A stretch of DNA of 64,000 nucleotides from the NCBI GenBank assembly GCA_019137255.1, contig WPDH01000043.1:1-64000 (forward strand). Reading direction: 5' to 3'. Both the position numbers and the translations under genes were made by a program. This DNA comes from Corinectria fuckeliana. Lineage: Eukaryota; Ascomycota; Sordariomycetes; Hypocreales; Nectriaceae. A model generated the notes under the pieces. The model ran no database searches. It worked only from the letters and a program-made list of their open reading frames with translations, and was not told the DNA's origin. Positions 11,560 to 21,908 of this stretch are shown one piece after another. Numbering within the stretch: the stretch's first letter is position 1; the number at the start of each line of letters is the position of its first letter.

Positions 11560-14500
11560 CTTAATCTTATAAAATCTATAAGACTTAGAGGCTTAGTAAA
11601 AAAGTCTGCTATATTATTTTTACTTTTTATATAAAAAAGCTTTATAAATCCTTTTCTAACCTTATCTCTTATAAAGTGATAGGTAATATTTATATGCTTA
11701 GATCTTTTATAAAATTCTAAATTTTCTACTATTTTTCTAGCAGCCTAATTATCTATTAAGATAGGAGGAATAGCTTTATTATAACTTAAAAAAAGGTTTA
11801 TATTTAAATATTTATATAAATTAGACAGATATTTAGCTTTTTTAGTAGCCTCTCTTAGAGCTATATATTTAGATTTATAAGAGCTTAAAGCTACTAATTT
11901 TTACTTTATAGTATTTTAGCTAATAAGATTATTAGCTATATAAAAGTAATATCTACTTATAGACTTTTTATCTTTTAGACTAAAGCCTTAGTTAGTATTT
12001 ATATAACCTCTAATAATACTATTATAAGATTCTAGATTTATATTATAATTATAATAAATTTTTAAGGCAGAATATTTATTTAAGTATTTTTAGATCTTAT
12101 TTAAAGTATTAAAGTAGCTATTATTAGGCTTAGAGGTATATCTAGAGGTAGTATTTACTATATAAGATATATTAGGTTTAGTTTTTATAAATAGGTATAA
12201 GAGAGATCTTATTTCCTGCTGGAATTTAAGAATATCTTTTTTAGAAGCTTTTATTTTAGCTTTTAAAAGCTTTTCCCCTGTTATAACAGGTATATTAGAA
12301 GTTCTTAAAGACTTTTTATTATACTTTATAATTTTATTATAAGTATATTTATATTAGTTTATATATAAGCTTTTATTCTCTTAATTTATAGTTATATTTA
12401 TTCTTAAGAAGTCTCTAACTTCTCTTAAAGACTAGACTTTTAAATCTTTAGATAGTTTATTTTTTACATTTTTTATTTCTTTTTTATAAGGCTTTAAAAA
12501 TAAAAGATTATCTATATAGATTATTATAGCTATCTTTAAGCTATTATTAATAAATACCCCTTTATTAAATAGTATAGATTTAAATCTTATTAGATTTAAT
12601 TTGTTTAAGAGAAATTAGTACTAAAGTCTAGAACTTTGTTTAAGGCTATATAAAGCTTTATTAAGCTTTAAAACTATAGATTTATTCTTAATTTTCTTTA
12701 TTTCTCTTTTATTTAGCTTATAAAAGTTATATAAGTATTTTTTAAAGCCTGTAGAGATTATAGTATAAATTTCTTTATTTATATTAGTATAAATAAAAGC
12801 ATTTTTTATATTATATTACTATATAGTATAGTTATTAGCTATAGCTAATATTAAAAGGATTCTTATAGTTTTAAGTCTAGCTGTAATAATAAAGGTTTTA
12901 TTATAATCTATACTAAATATTTAATTATAACCTTATACTACCTATCTGGATTTATACTTAATAATATTATTATTATTATTAGTTTTTATTTTATAAACCT
13001 ATCTGTCTTCTAAGGCTTTTCTTCCTTTAGGAAGAGGTTTTATAGTCTAGGTATTTTACCTTAATAATTTAGTTATTTCTACTTTTATAGAATTATTCTA
13101 GTTTTTCTTATTTAAGCTGCTTATAGCAGACTTAAAGAAATTAAGCTCTATAAGGTTCTTATTATTAACTAGAGTAAGAATATTAGGGTATTCTTTATAG
13201 GACTTATAGTAATTAGAGGGCTTCTTAGGTATATCTACTAATATTTTAGGCAAATTAGCCTCTTTTTTTTTATAGTCTTTTTAATAGAATTTTTAAATTC
13301 TTTTTTAGACTTATTAGAAGAGCTTTTTATCTTAGAAAGAGAATTAAAAGTTAGGCTTTTATTATTGTCTAAAAAGCAGTTTTCTAGTATAACTATATCC
13401 CTAGATATTATTATACAGTGTTTATTATAGTCCTAGATTTTATAGCTATTTTCTAAATAGCTTATAATAATACCTTTATAAGCTCTAGTTTCTAGCTTAT
13501 CTCTAGAGTGTTTATTCTTATAATAGACTATAAATCTAAATGTTTTAATATTATTTAGATCTTTTAGTTTAATATAAATATTATCTCTCTTTTCTAAAGG
13601 AGATAAATAGCTTATACTAAAGTGAGAAGTTTTATTATATATATAAGTAGCTACTTTTAAAGCTTCTCTCTATAGGTAAAAAGAAACTTTAGCTGTGTAT
13701 AATATAGCTTTAACTTTATTTAATAAAGTTCTATTTATTCTTTTAGCTAACCTATTAGGCTTAAAGGTATTAGAAGGGCTAAAATTATATTTTATACTAC
13801 TTTTTAAGTAATAAGGCCTTATTTTATAAAGATATTCTTTTAGTATTATCTGAAAAAACTTGCTTAATTCTAAGATTAGCTCTATTATTTTCAGCTATAG
13901 CTTTAAACTTTTTAAACTTATTTAGAGCCTTACTTTTATTTCTAATTAAATAGGTATTAAGATATTTAGTAGCTATATCTAGAAAAGTAATAAAGTAATA
14001 GTATTTATTATATGTAGGTATTCTTATAAGACCCTAAATATCAGTTATAATTTTTTCTAGATATTTATAGTTTTTATTAGAGCTTTTTCTATTAACTTTA
14101 TTAATAGCTTTAGCTTTAATATAGTTTTCACACTATAATATCTTTATAATATTTTTCTTTTTAATATTATAAATTTTATTTTTATTTTAATAAAGTATTT
14201 TCTTTAAGGCTTTTATATTTAAATATCTTAATCTTATATACTAATTAAATAAATTAATATTTAAAGGCTTATTTATATTTTCTATATTTAAAATATTAGC
14301 TTTATTAGAGGAAGAACTCACTTTTATTTTATTTTTATTTCTTATAATAACTAGTATATAATATAGATTATTATACTCTTTTCTAAAGGTTATAATATCT
14401 CTTTTATTATTTATTAAGAATATTTTCTTATTTCTTATAAAGAAATATATATTATTAAAAAAGGACTAGCTTAGAATATTAATACCTATTTTAGGTATAT

Positions 14501-15900
14501 AATAGCAGTTTTTTATAATATATTCTTTATTATTCTTTAGGAATCTTAATATTATATTTCTACTGCTTTTAACTAGTAAAAAAGAGGCTTTTTCCTAATT
14601 TACTCTCTAGTTTATAGTTTTATAATTAAGAAAATAATTTTTATTAGATACTATATGCCTAATAGCACCTATATTATATATAAATTTAGTTATTTTCTTA
14701 TTATATATAAAGAAAGGTAAGAGATTTACCTTAATACTTTTAAGTATTTTTATAAGAGAGGGTATATAAGCTTTTAAAAGTCCTAAAGAATTATTAGATT
14801 TTCTTTTTTTTAAAGACTAAATAGAGAGATTTACTCTTATATTAAAATCTTTAGAAATTTCTCTTATATCTCTATCTAATTTTATAATAGAATTAGAGAT
14901 AAAAATAGGACTATCTAAGTTATTAAGACTATTAGGAGAGGTATTTAAGTCAGAAGGGTTAACTTCTGTATTAAATAATTCTTTCTGTTTTTTATCTCTT
15001 TCTTCTCTTTTGCTAAAAAGGGTCTCTTTCTTAGTCTTTTTATCCTTTTTAAAAGTATTCTTTTTCACCCTATTATTATTCTTTATTTTAAAGCTTTTAT
15101 AAGCTTTATTAGGATGTAAAAAATAGCAATCTTTATCTAAATAGCCTTACATTTTACAATAAGAACATTTAAGTGCTATTTTCTTCTTTTTCTAGGGTTT
15201 CTTTAATTTAACAAAGTTAACTGAGTTTTTAGAGCTTTTTAGCCTCTTAGATTTATCTATAAGGCTAGAAGATAAAGTCTTTATATTATAAGTATTAGGC
15301 TTATTTTTTAGAGCTTAAGAGATATTTGTTATATAGCTATTATAAGATTTATCTAAGTTATTTAGAATCTAAGCTATTATAACTTTATTAGGGATATTTA
15401 TATCCTTAGAGGCTAATTTATTAGATACTTTTTTTACCTTATTTAAATATTCTTTTATAGTAGAAAAATTATTTAAAGTAGTATTAAAGAATTTCTTTAT
15501 AAGTAGAAATTTAAAAGTAAATCTAGAAGAATTATATAGGCTTTTTAAGCTATCTTAAGCAGCTTTAATACTTATAATATGCTTAATTTACAATAAGAGA
15601 CCATCTTTTAGTAGAAGCCTTATATTTGCTAAAGCCTTTTTACTTTTATTATAATTTTCTAGCTTAATAGTAGATATAAGTTTTTCTTTAGTTAAGAAAG
15701 CCTCTATTCTTATAGCCCAGGTTATATAGTTTTCACTACTCTTAAGCTTAGAAATATAGTAATTTTTATTACTATTTCTTATCTTTTTAAATATAGTATA
15801 ATTCTTTAATAAAGAATTAAAGTATTTTATAAAGATATAAAAGAGATTAAGATTTATTTAGGAAAGAGGTAGTATTATAAATCTACAAAAAATATATATA
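11560..15900 (-). pseudogene. Remnant Copia gag-pol polyprotein
   Basis: Minus-strand frames keep clear Copia landmarks. A CxxC-type nucleocapsid knuckle, followed by an HP, lies near 15115-15170. The reverse transcriptase core reads YIDN instead of YVDD at 12507-12518 (GAT/GAC to AAT, a RIP change). RNase H has a PPILIDN-AARK-like block near 11740 with the Gln codon turned into TAG, a VALSSYKSKYIALRE-like block near 11870, and KHINITYHFIRD near 11670, the hallmark of the domain end. Stops and lost catalytic codons rule out function. The longest surviving open piece is only about 83 codons (14817-15068), in the region between gag and integrase. Confidence 0.85.
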
Positions 15901-16376
15901 GATAGAGTGAATTTTTCTCCCTTTTTAAGTGGAAGAGATTCTCTTAAAAGTTTCCTTAGGAGTCTCCTGCTCTTTATTCCCTTCTAAAGAAATAGATTTC
16001 TTTATTAGTAAAGGTAAAAAGGTTATAATATTCTCAGAAAAGAAATATACATTTATTATTAGTAGCTTTAAAGCCACTAGTGCCCTAAGAGTAAAATTAG
16101 GACTTTTTAGCTTTTCTAATTAGTTGTCTTTCTTTTAAAATAGCTCTTCTCTTAGAATAGGAAAGATATAAGCTAATCAGGGTAGAAAGGTAAAGGTTTT
16201 TAATAAGAATACCTTCTTAGAAAGCAAATTAATAGATTAGACTTATAATTAAGTCTTCTATCTTTATATTAAAGGTAGGGGGAAGAAAGGATTTAATTTG
16301 CTTATTAGAAGTAGTAAATTCTAAGATAAAAGGTAAAAATTAGAAGGGAACTTCCAAAAGAGGATTTACAGTGAAT

Positions 16377-16390
16377 CTAGGCTTATAACC
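16377..16390 (-). other. Copia primer-binding site, initiator-Met half-tRNA type
   Basis: Directly inside the LTR the minus strand reads GGTTATAAGCCTAG. This differs by two RIP-type transitions from GGTTATGAGCCCAG, the complement of the conserved anticodon arm of eukaryotic initiator-Met tRNA. Drosophila copia and several fungal Copia families prime from such an internal tRNA segment rather than from the 3' CCA end. The tRNA comparison is from memory of the conserved anticodon arm. Confidence 0.6.
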
Positions 16391-16968
16391 TGTAAGGTAT
16401 AATATTATAAGCTGTATAGGAAAGTTAAATTTCTTAAAATAAATAGCTATAAAGCTTTTAGAGGTTTTAAGTGATTAAGAGGTTTTAAAGTAGGTTCTAA
16501 TAACTAATAGATAGCTTATTAGGTAGAGGAGAAAAAGTGGGTTAGATTAATATATTTTATAAGATGATTAGTTAAAATCTGAGTGCTTAAGTGTCTACTT
16601 TATATCTAAATATAAGCAGAAATCACTCTCTTTTTATAGATAAATTCCTAGTCTTCTAACAGTCTAAATAGGTTGTATAATAGCTTAATCTATAGCTAAA
16701 GTGATAATAAATATTATACTAAAATCTCAGATTAGTTAGATATAATATTATGCTGTAATTATAGTTCTAGTAGCAAATCTTTTAGAGTTTATTTAAACTA
16801 TAGTATAAGTTAGAAAACTAGTAGATAGTAGTGATTTAATAATAGCTAATAGAAATATAAGAAAGTCTCTATATAGTGTTAGTATAGTGCTAATAGTACT
16901 ATATAGTAATATATACTAGGATTTTCCTAGGATTTTATAATACTAGTTAAAGCTAGTAAACTCTAATA
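16391..16968 (-). repeat. LTR of the Copia element (5' LTR in element orientation)
   Basis: 578 bp, starting TGTAAGG on the plus strand and ending CTCTAATA, where the partner LTR has CTCTAACA. It is followed directly by the ATAAC target duplication. Confidence 0.93.
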
Positions 16969-17423
16969 ATAACTGTTAGAACGCTTTTATTATCACAGCA
17001 GCTAAAATCTGCACTTTTAATTATCTTTTTATTAATATTACTTAATAAATCTACCTAGCTTTTCCTAATAAAGGTTACTAAGAGATTAGACTATTAAAAT
17101 ATAAGATTAGCTACCTAAGAGAAGAAACTAATAGTCTTATAGACTAAATTAGAAGAATTAAGACCTAAAAAGAGAAAAAAGCTTATATTTAATACTAATT
17201 TACACTTTATATAAGTTTTAGATATAATAAAAGCTTAGAAACTAATAGAGGAAATATTAGATCTACTAAAAATATTAAAAAAATATAAGAAAATTAGATT
17301 TCAGAATATATATTTTAAGTAGCAGCTTAACCTTCTAAATAGCGAAAAAATACCTAATTTCTAGTGTTATATTATTATTTAATTAATAAGTGTTTATTAA
17401 GGGTAAGTTTCGTGATGTTACGA

Positions 17424-17470
17424 AAAAGTGGTCTAGAAGGGGGGGTGGTCCAGAAGTGGGGGGGGGGACT
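17424..17470 (-). repeat. Right terminal inverted repeat of the Fot1-type element
   Basis: Exact reverse complement of 9249-9295, followed by the TA target duplication at 17471-17472. Like its partner it is untouched by RIP, whereas the interior of the element is about as AT-rich as DNA can be. Confidence 0.95.
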
Positions 17471-17472
17471 TA

Positions 17473-19002
17473 GCTGGGTTTCTAAGACATTCACTGTTCA
17501 TACTTTGTAAAAAGCAGATCTTTGTTGTTGGACTAGATAGAACATGAATGCACAAGAACATTCACGCAAGAACCTCGTTGGTCGTTGCCAAAGGAAAACG
17601 CTTTGCATCCTCAAGCCCAGTGCCAACTCCACCATTGTCATCTTTGCCATTGTCATCGCCATCGTCATCTTCGCCGGCCTAACCTCCGAGGACACCGGTC
17701 AACTTTGACCGGCAAATCCACAGCTGCACAAGTCCGGATTCCAAACTCCACAATTCCCGTCGAGATCGTTACATGAAACACCGCACCCTAACCATCTCCC
17801 CCCAACCAAGGCGTTGTTGATCGTCAACGCCTTCTGCGTCGTACTGTATCTCTCTCATGCGGACATCATCCCAAGAAGTCTGCACGGAGTAGCAAACAAG
17901 GCGAAGCCCCGTGTTCCCCCAGCACAGAGTCTCTCCTAGAAACTCGGAACGCTCACTCACATGCTGTGATGCTCTTGCGAACAAACGAGGCCGGCGCCTC
18001 TGTCGTGCATGACGCGCCTTCGCCAGGGGTGCCCGTTCCATGACCTCATCCTCACAAGCGATCGTCCGTCCCCTAACGTTAGCCCGCTGCCCACGTTCCA
18101 AGGTACTTCAATCAGATCCGCCCTTGCCAAACCGCCCAATGCCAACCCCTTCTCTGCACGGAGCGACTGCACAAGAAAGAACAAGAGGGGTGGCGTCTGG
18201 GGTCAAATGCCGTCGAGGCCAATTAGCAAATCGTGACAGCACGAGTCAACATCAAGATCAAGGCCATCTTCACGTTTTACAGCCTTACACAAGTCACAAA
18301 ACCGTAGCCAAGAATGCTCTGCTAAGCTCTAAAAATTCAAGTCAAAAACTTCTCTCGACGTGGTATAGCTAACGACCTCGAAACGAACCAAAACTCCTCA
18401 TGCTCAAGTGCATATCACAAAAAGCCAAACGTGAGGTTCCAGGTGTAAGTACAAGACAAATCCTCCAATAATCCGTATTACCGTGTAGTAATGTTCCCGT
18501 TCCACCGATCTAAGTGTGAATCACTTTTAATATCCCAGGCGCTGTGCCAAAAAATCATAAACCAAACCAAAAATAGAGAAAGTAAAGTAGCGATTATCCC
18601 ATCCACCGAGGTCAATCGTCGTCCGTCGTTGCTTCACCTTCCAACCGCTCGCGACGTTCCAAACGGAAAAAACATTGTGGGTATCTTAAGATAGGAAAAA
18701 GCCCCTTAGTCGATGCCCCCCTCCTCCGCGCGCGCGTGCATTGCTGGTGGTACAAGTCGTCCCTTGTTCCTCTGTCGTGGGACAGACGAAACCGCTCTCC
18801 AGGGACGATTAACGTTAAAAGGAAATCCATGTGGCGTATAATCCAAACGGAAATCCGGAAAAATGAGGTAGTGTACAGTCTTTGCGGGCCTTTCTAATCC
18901 ATTGTGGTCGGGTTCTCCTGCGGGCCGAATCAAAGGCTCCTCGGATATGTAGAGAACGAGAAAGGAAACAAACAGGTCCAGGTAGATCCATGGGTAGTCC
19001 GC
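17473..19002. other. Intergenic region, no gene seen
   Basis: GC-balanced DNA between the right end of the transposon and the stop codon of the minus-strand gene at 19003. Short frames occur on both strands and overlap; none has a recognisable motif or splice arrangement. The part nearest 19003 probably contains that gene's 3' UTR. Confidence 0.5.
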
Positions 19003-20256
19003 TTATTTGGTGGGGTTCCGGAGGATCTCCTCGCAGTTGGCGTCGAACCGGAGGTTGAAGAGACGGACGTTCTGCATAAACTTCTCCGTCTTGGCCAGTT
19101 CCCTATCCCGGCCAAAGAGGGTATCGACGAATTCAACACCGGCATTCTTGCCGAGTCCAGACTGCTTCCGCTTGGCAGCCTTGAGCATTGGTGCTTCGCA
19201 AAGCTTGAGAAGGGCCCTGAGCTTCTCCGTGAGGCGCTCACCACCCTCGATGAAGTCCTCAACGAGCTCACGGTTCTCGCTGGTGCGGACCCGACCGACA
19301 ATCTCTTCAGCTCGCTTCACCTTGCCAGCTAGCTGGATAAGAAGGAGCCAAAGATCGCCGGCCATGTCCGAGATGGGAGTGGCCGGGCCTTCGCGGTAAA
19401 CGGTCCAATCGTAGATCCACTTGCCCAGGCTGTTGGCATCGAACACACTACCTAGAAGTAGAATGGGCTCCTCCGTGGGGTCCCAGTTCTTGAGTGAGTA
19501 GCCGGTAGGAATCCGGTGCTGCCGAGCATCCTCATCGGTGGCTTTGGGGGTGGGAGGCGGCGGCTTGGCCCGTTGGGTGCTGACGGGTCGGACGGTCTGA
19601 GGTCTAGGAGGCGGAACGGCGGTAGACGAGCGGCGGCTGTGGGAGAAGCTGGTGGGGGGGCGTTGAGGTGACTGGTGCACAGGTACAGGCTGCTGCTCTC
19701 GGGCGTAGAACTCGTCATAGAAGGCGGCGGTCTGGGCACCCTGCAGGTAGGCGTCGGAATTAGTGTACCATCCCCCATCAAGGTCTCGAGAGTGAAGCGA
19801 GCATCTGCGCTGGTGACGGTGGTCCCTGGACCGAGACTGTGCGGGTAGCACATAGGTGTAACCCTGAGCCTCGATGATCTCGTCCTCGTCGGATTCTCCA
19901 TAAGGGGTGGAAGTCCGGACATAGGTAAACGAGGATCGCCGGTCGCGCCTGGAAGAGCGTGGTGGCCCAGAAAGCCAATGCGACGAGAAATGTTTGGGAC
20001 TCACATTTGCCGTGCTATATTGCCCATTGCTGTTGTAGCGGGGGGAATCCTTAGGAGGTCGCGGGCTGAAGTCGCCCGTCTGGGAGTAGCTGTTGAAGCG
20101 TCCGTGAGCCGCGCGGGTGGCGGGACGACGCGGAGTCGTCTCGGCCCACGTGGGCCGAGGGGAAGGGGTGGGAGTGGCTGAAGACATCCTCGCGTAGACG
20201 CTGTCGTAGTCGTGGATCGGGGTCGATCCTGGAGTTCGTGGTGAATGGTAACTCAT
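19003..20256 (-). CDS. Conserved ascomycete protein with disordered N-terminus and helical C-terminal domain
   Basis: A single-exon frame of 417 residues starting at ATG 20256 (MSYHSPRTPG...). An in-frame upstream ATG at 20325 would add 23 residues of poor composition, so the second ATG is preferred. Residues 1 to about 270 are rich in Ser, Pro, Arg and Tyr and look disordered. The last 160 residues form a compact conserved-looking domain beginning GYSLKNWDPTEEPILLLGSV, containing DANSLGKWIYDWTV and DLWLLLIQLAGKVKRAEE. I recognise this domain from many uncharacterised fungal proteins, some carrying the uninformative label 'vegetative cell wall protein gp1'. There is no signal peptide or membrane span, so a cell-wall role is not supported. 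A GTGAGT...TTCCAG pair near 19950-20005 would shift the frame and is probably not an intron. Confidence 0.85.
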   Translation of the reverse strand: MSYHSPRTPGSTPIHDYDSVYARMSSATPTPSPRPTWAETTPRRPATRAAHGRFNSYSQTGDFSPRPPKDSPRYNSNGQYSTANVSPKHFSSHWLSGPPRSSRRDRRSSFTYVRTSTPYGESDEDEIIEAQGYTYVLPAQSRSRDHRHQRRCSLHSRDLDGGWYTNSDAYLQGAQTAAFYDEFYAREQQPVPVHQSPQRPPTSFSHSRRSSTAVPPPRPQTVRPVSTQRAKPPPPTPKATDEDARQHRIPTGYSLKNWDPTEEPILLLGSVFDANSLGKWIYDWTVYREGPATPISDMAGDLWLLLIQLAGKVKRAEEIVGRVRTSENRELVEDFIEGGERLTEKLRALLKLCEAPMLKAAKRKQSGLGKNAGVEFVDTLFGRDRELAKTEKFMQNVRLFNLRFDANCEEILRNPTK

Positions 20257-21878
20257 GATCCTGTGCTCTTGCGATGCCCAGCTGACATCCGTGTAAATGA
20301 GGTGACAACGAATGCTCTCCTCCAAATGTCTAGCAGTTGTAGGTGCTGAAGTTGATGTTTCGTGGGGTCTAGGTTGGTTTTTTATATGTTGAGGGGAAAG
20401 GTGGTTTTCGTTGGTGCTGCGGTTCTAGAAGCTTGTTCTTTGTTCGCAGTCAACTTTTCTTTCAGAACGCTGGGGAAAGAAGCGCCCAAGACGAGGTGTT
20501 CGGTAGGCCCGTCACCTCGGTATGTAGTCGGAGGGAAAAGGGTTAGAAAAGTGTCTTGCTGCGGCGAACATGACCGGTCTTTGTTTTCTCCTTCCTCCTT
20601 TGAGGCTGTCGAGGCCAAGTCCCGTGGAACGTGGTCGTTGCAACGAGAAGATGCTGGACGCTTCGCAGAGCCCCAGCAAAGGTGATTGGCGAAAAGAGCG
20701 ATGACGTCGGCACGAGCGTGCTGGCGAAACTGATTGTTGCTGGTAAAATTTTGTAATTGGCAAGCGCCAAGATGCTGAAAGGAGAGGAGGAGAGGAGGTT
20801 GGAGCGGGCGTGTGTATCGCTATATATTGTTCCCAGCGGAGGAAGATTGTGTGTGTGGGCACGGTTGACTCCCAAGCGGGCTCAGACTAAGTAGGGGTGT
20901 GAAGAGAGGGTGGGACAGTGGGAAGGATGGGAGGGGGCGACGGCCGGCATGCAACAGGGGTTGAAGGGAAGGTGCAGGGGGTGTGCGGACTGCATGGCTA
21001 GCCCCAGTAGGGTGCAGGGGTAGGAGGGGAAGGGGCACTCGAAGTGTCGCCTGCTGCCCGAGGGAACCAGCAGGGCAGGCAGAGTGAACTGCGCAGACTG
21101 CACAGGCTGTGACTTTGTGACTCTCTTCCCGGTACGTACCCTCCCACCGTTCGGACACACTGCAGTGGATGACTCGGAGGGCAGATAGGTGTGCGATTAG
21201 TGGTGTTTAATCACTCCAGTCGAAGATTCGGGGGGCGCAGTGCACCGTATGTGCTGGCCTCGCGCCGCACTGTCCCCGCGCCCACCAAACTGTCTTCTCT
21301 TTGCTGCTGGATGACGATGGTGACGCACCTGTTGCTGCGCACTGGCCCGGGGGGCAATGCACCCACTGCGATGCGCTGTGCTTCCACCAAATGGTTTTTT
21401 CCGGATGTTGTTTCTGTGGTTGGCTGCTACCTAGTAGTGCCTGATTCGGCTTTTCAATCAATCCAAACCTCCCAACCGGCGACTAATCCAGCCCTCTCGT
21501 TAGTCGCGACTCCGGTAATTCGGACGCTTCCACTGGCTGCTGGCTCTTTCTCGTAGATTCAGCTTTGGGCAGATGACTCAAACCGTTGGTATGAGTGAGC
21601 AAATGTCGGTCCTGATTGACGAGGTTGAAGAAAAGGGGGGTTTCAATGGGCCAAATTTTGCGCTCGACAGGAATCCCCCCGCCAGGAAGAAAAAAAAAAC
21701 ACCCGAAAATAGGGGAGCCTGTTGCAGCGCCCAACAGGCAAATCTCGCTGGAAGAGATCAGTGTGATAGCAGGGCAACAGGGGAAGGAGCGCTGGCTGCG
21801 TGGCGGATCCGAACTTCCATCCATCCACTTCAGCTAGGTAGGCATAGACGGGGGGTGCCTGTAGCCAGCCCAGGAATG

Positions 21879-21908
21879 TGTGCTCTGTGCTCTGTGCTCT
21901 GTGCTCTG
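21879..21908. repeat. Short tandem repeat, 7-bp unit TGTGCTC
   Basis: About four perfect tandem copies of a seven-base unit in intergenic DNA. Confidence 0.85.

Larger units (their letters stand above)
10601..16968 (-). mobile_element. Copia (Ty1-type) LTR retrotransposon, full-length but RIP-inactivated
   Basis: Both ends are defined: 578-bp LTRs at 10601-11178 and 16391-16968, and a perfect 5-bp target duplication ATAAC at 10596-10600 and 16969-16973. The LTRs were of TG...CA type; RIP changed the outer TG to TA on the left and CA to TA on the right. The coding strand is minus, with gag near 15.9-15.1 kb and reverse transcriptase then RNase H near 12.6-11.6 kb, the gag-PR-IN-RT-RH order of Copia. 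A purine-rich tract (GAGAGG, minus strand) abuts the LTR at 11179, and a primer-binding site abuts the other LTR at 16390. It inserted into the Fot1-type element and is therefore younger. Confidence 0.93.
9350..17400 (+). pseudogene. Remnant Fot1/pogo transposase, interrupted
   Basis: Two plus-strand pieces, about 9350-10595 and 16974-17400, are the two ends of one transposase frame broken by the Copia element. When TAA/TAG codons are read as former CAA/CAG, the pieces resemble the DDE domain and C-terminus of Fot1-like transposases (YNIDK from an ancestral YNFDE, then a PLN-I-FSLLKK-like segment corresponding to PLDVGxFxPLKR, then LRPKKRKK). Stops are frequent in every frame. Fine exon limits cannot be set. 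Confidence 0.75.
9249..17470 (+). mobile_element. Fot1/pogo-type (Tc1-mariner superfamily) DNA transposon, RIP-degraded, split by a Copia insertion
   Basis: The element begins AGTCCC and ends GGGACT, with perfect 47-bp terminal inverted repeats, and is flanked by TA on both sides (9247-9248, 17471-17472), the target duplication of this superfamily. Removing the Copia element and its 5-bp duplication leaves about 1.85 kb, the normal length of Fot1-like elements. Plus-strand frames, reading RIP-type stops through, keep transposase landmarks: a YNxDE-like block near 9855, a PPxLIFKGK-like block near 10000, a PLD-like segment near 10310, and a lysine-rich tail with KKRKK near 17170. GC content is normal only in the outermost 50-100 bp. 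The element is dead: there are many stops and catalytic Asp/Glu codons have been mutated. Confidence 0.9.

Noticed and set aside
14817..15068. 83-codon minus-strand frame treated as a separate gene
   Set aside because: It is a surviving open piece of the Copia polyprotein region, in the same orientation, between gag and integrase.
19950..20005. GTGAGT...TTCCAG pair as an intron in the gene at 19003-20256
   Set aside because: It is 56 nt long, so splicing would break a frame that is continuous and protein-like on both sides.
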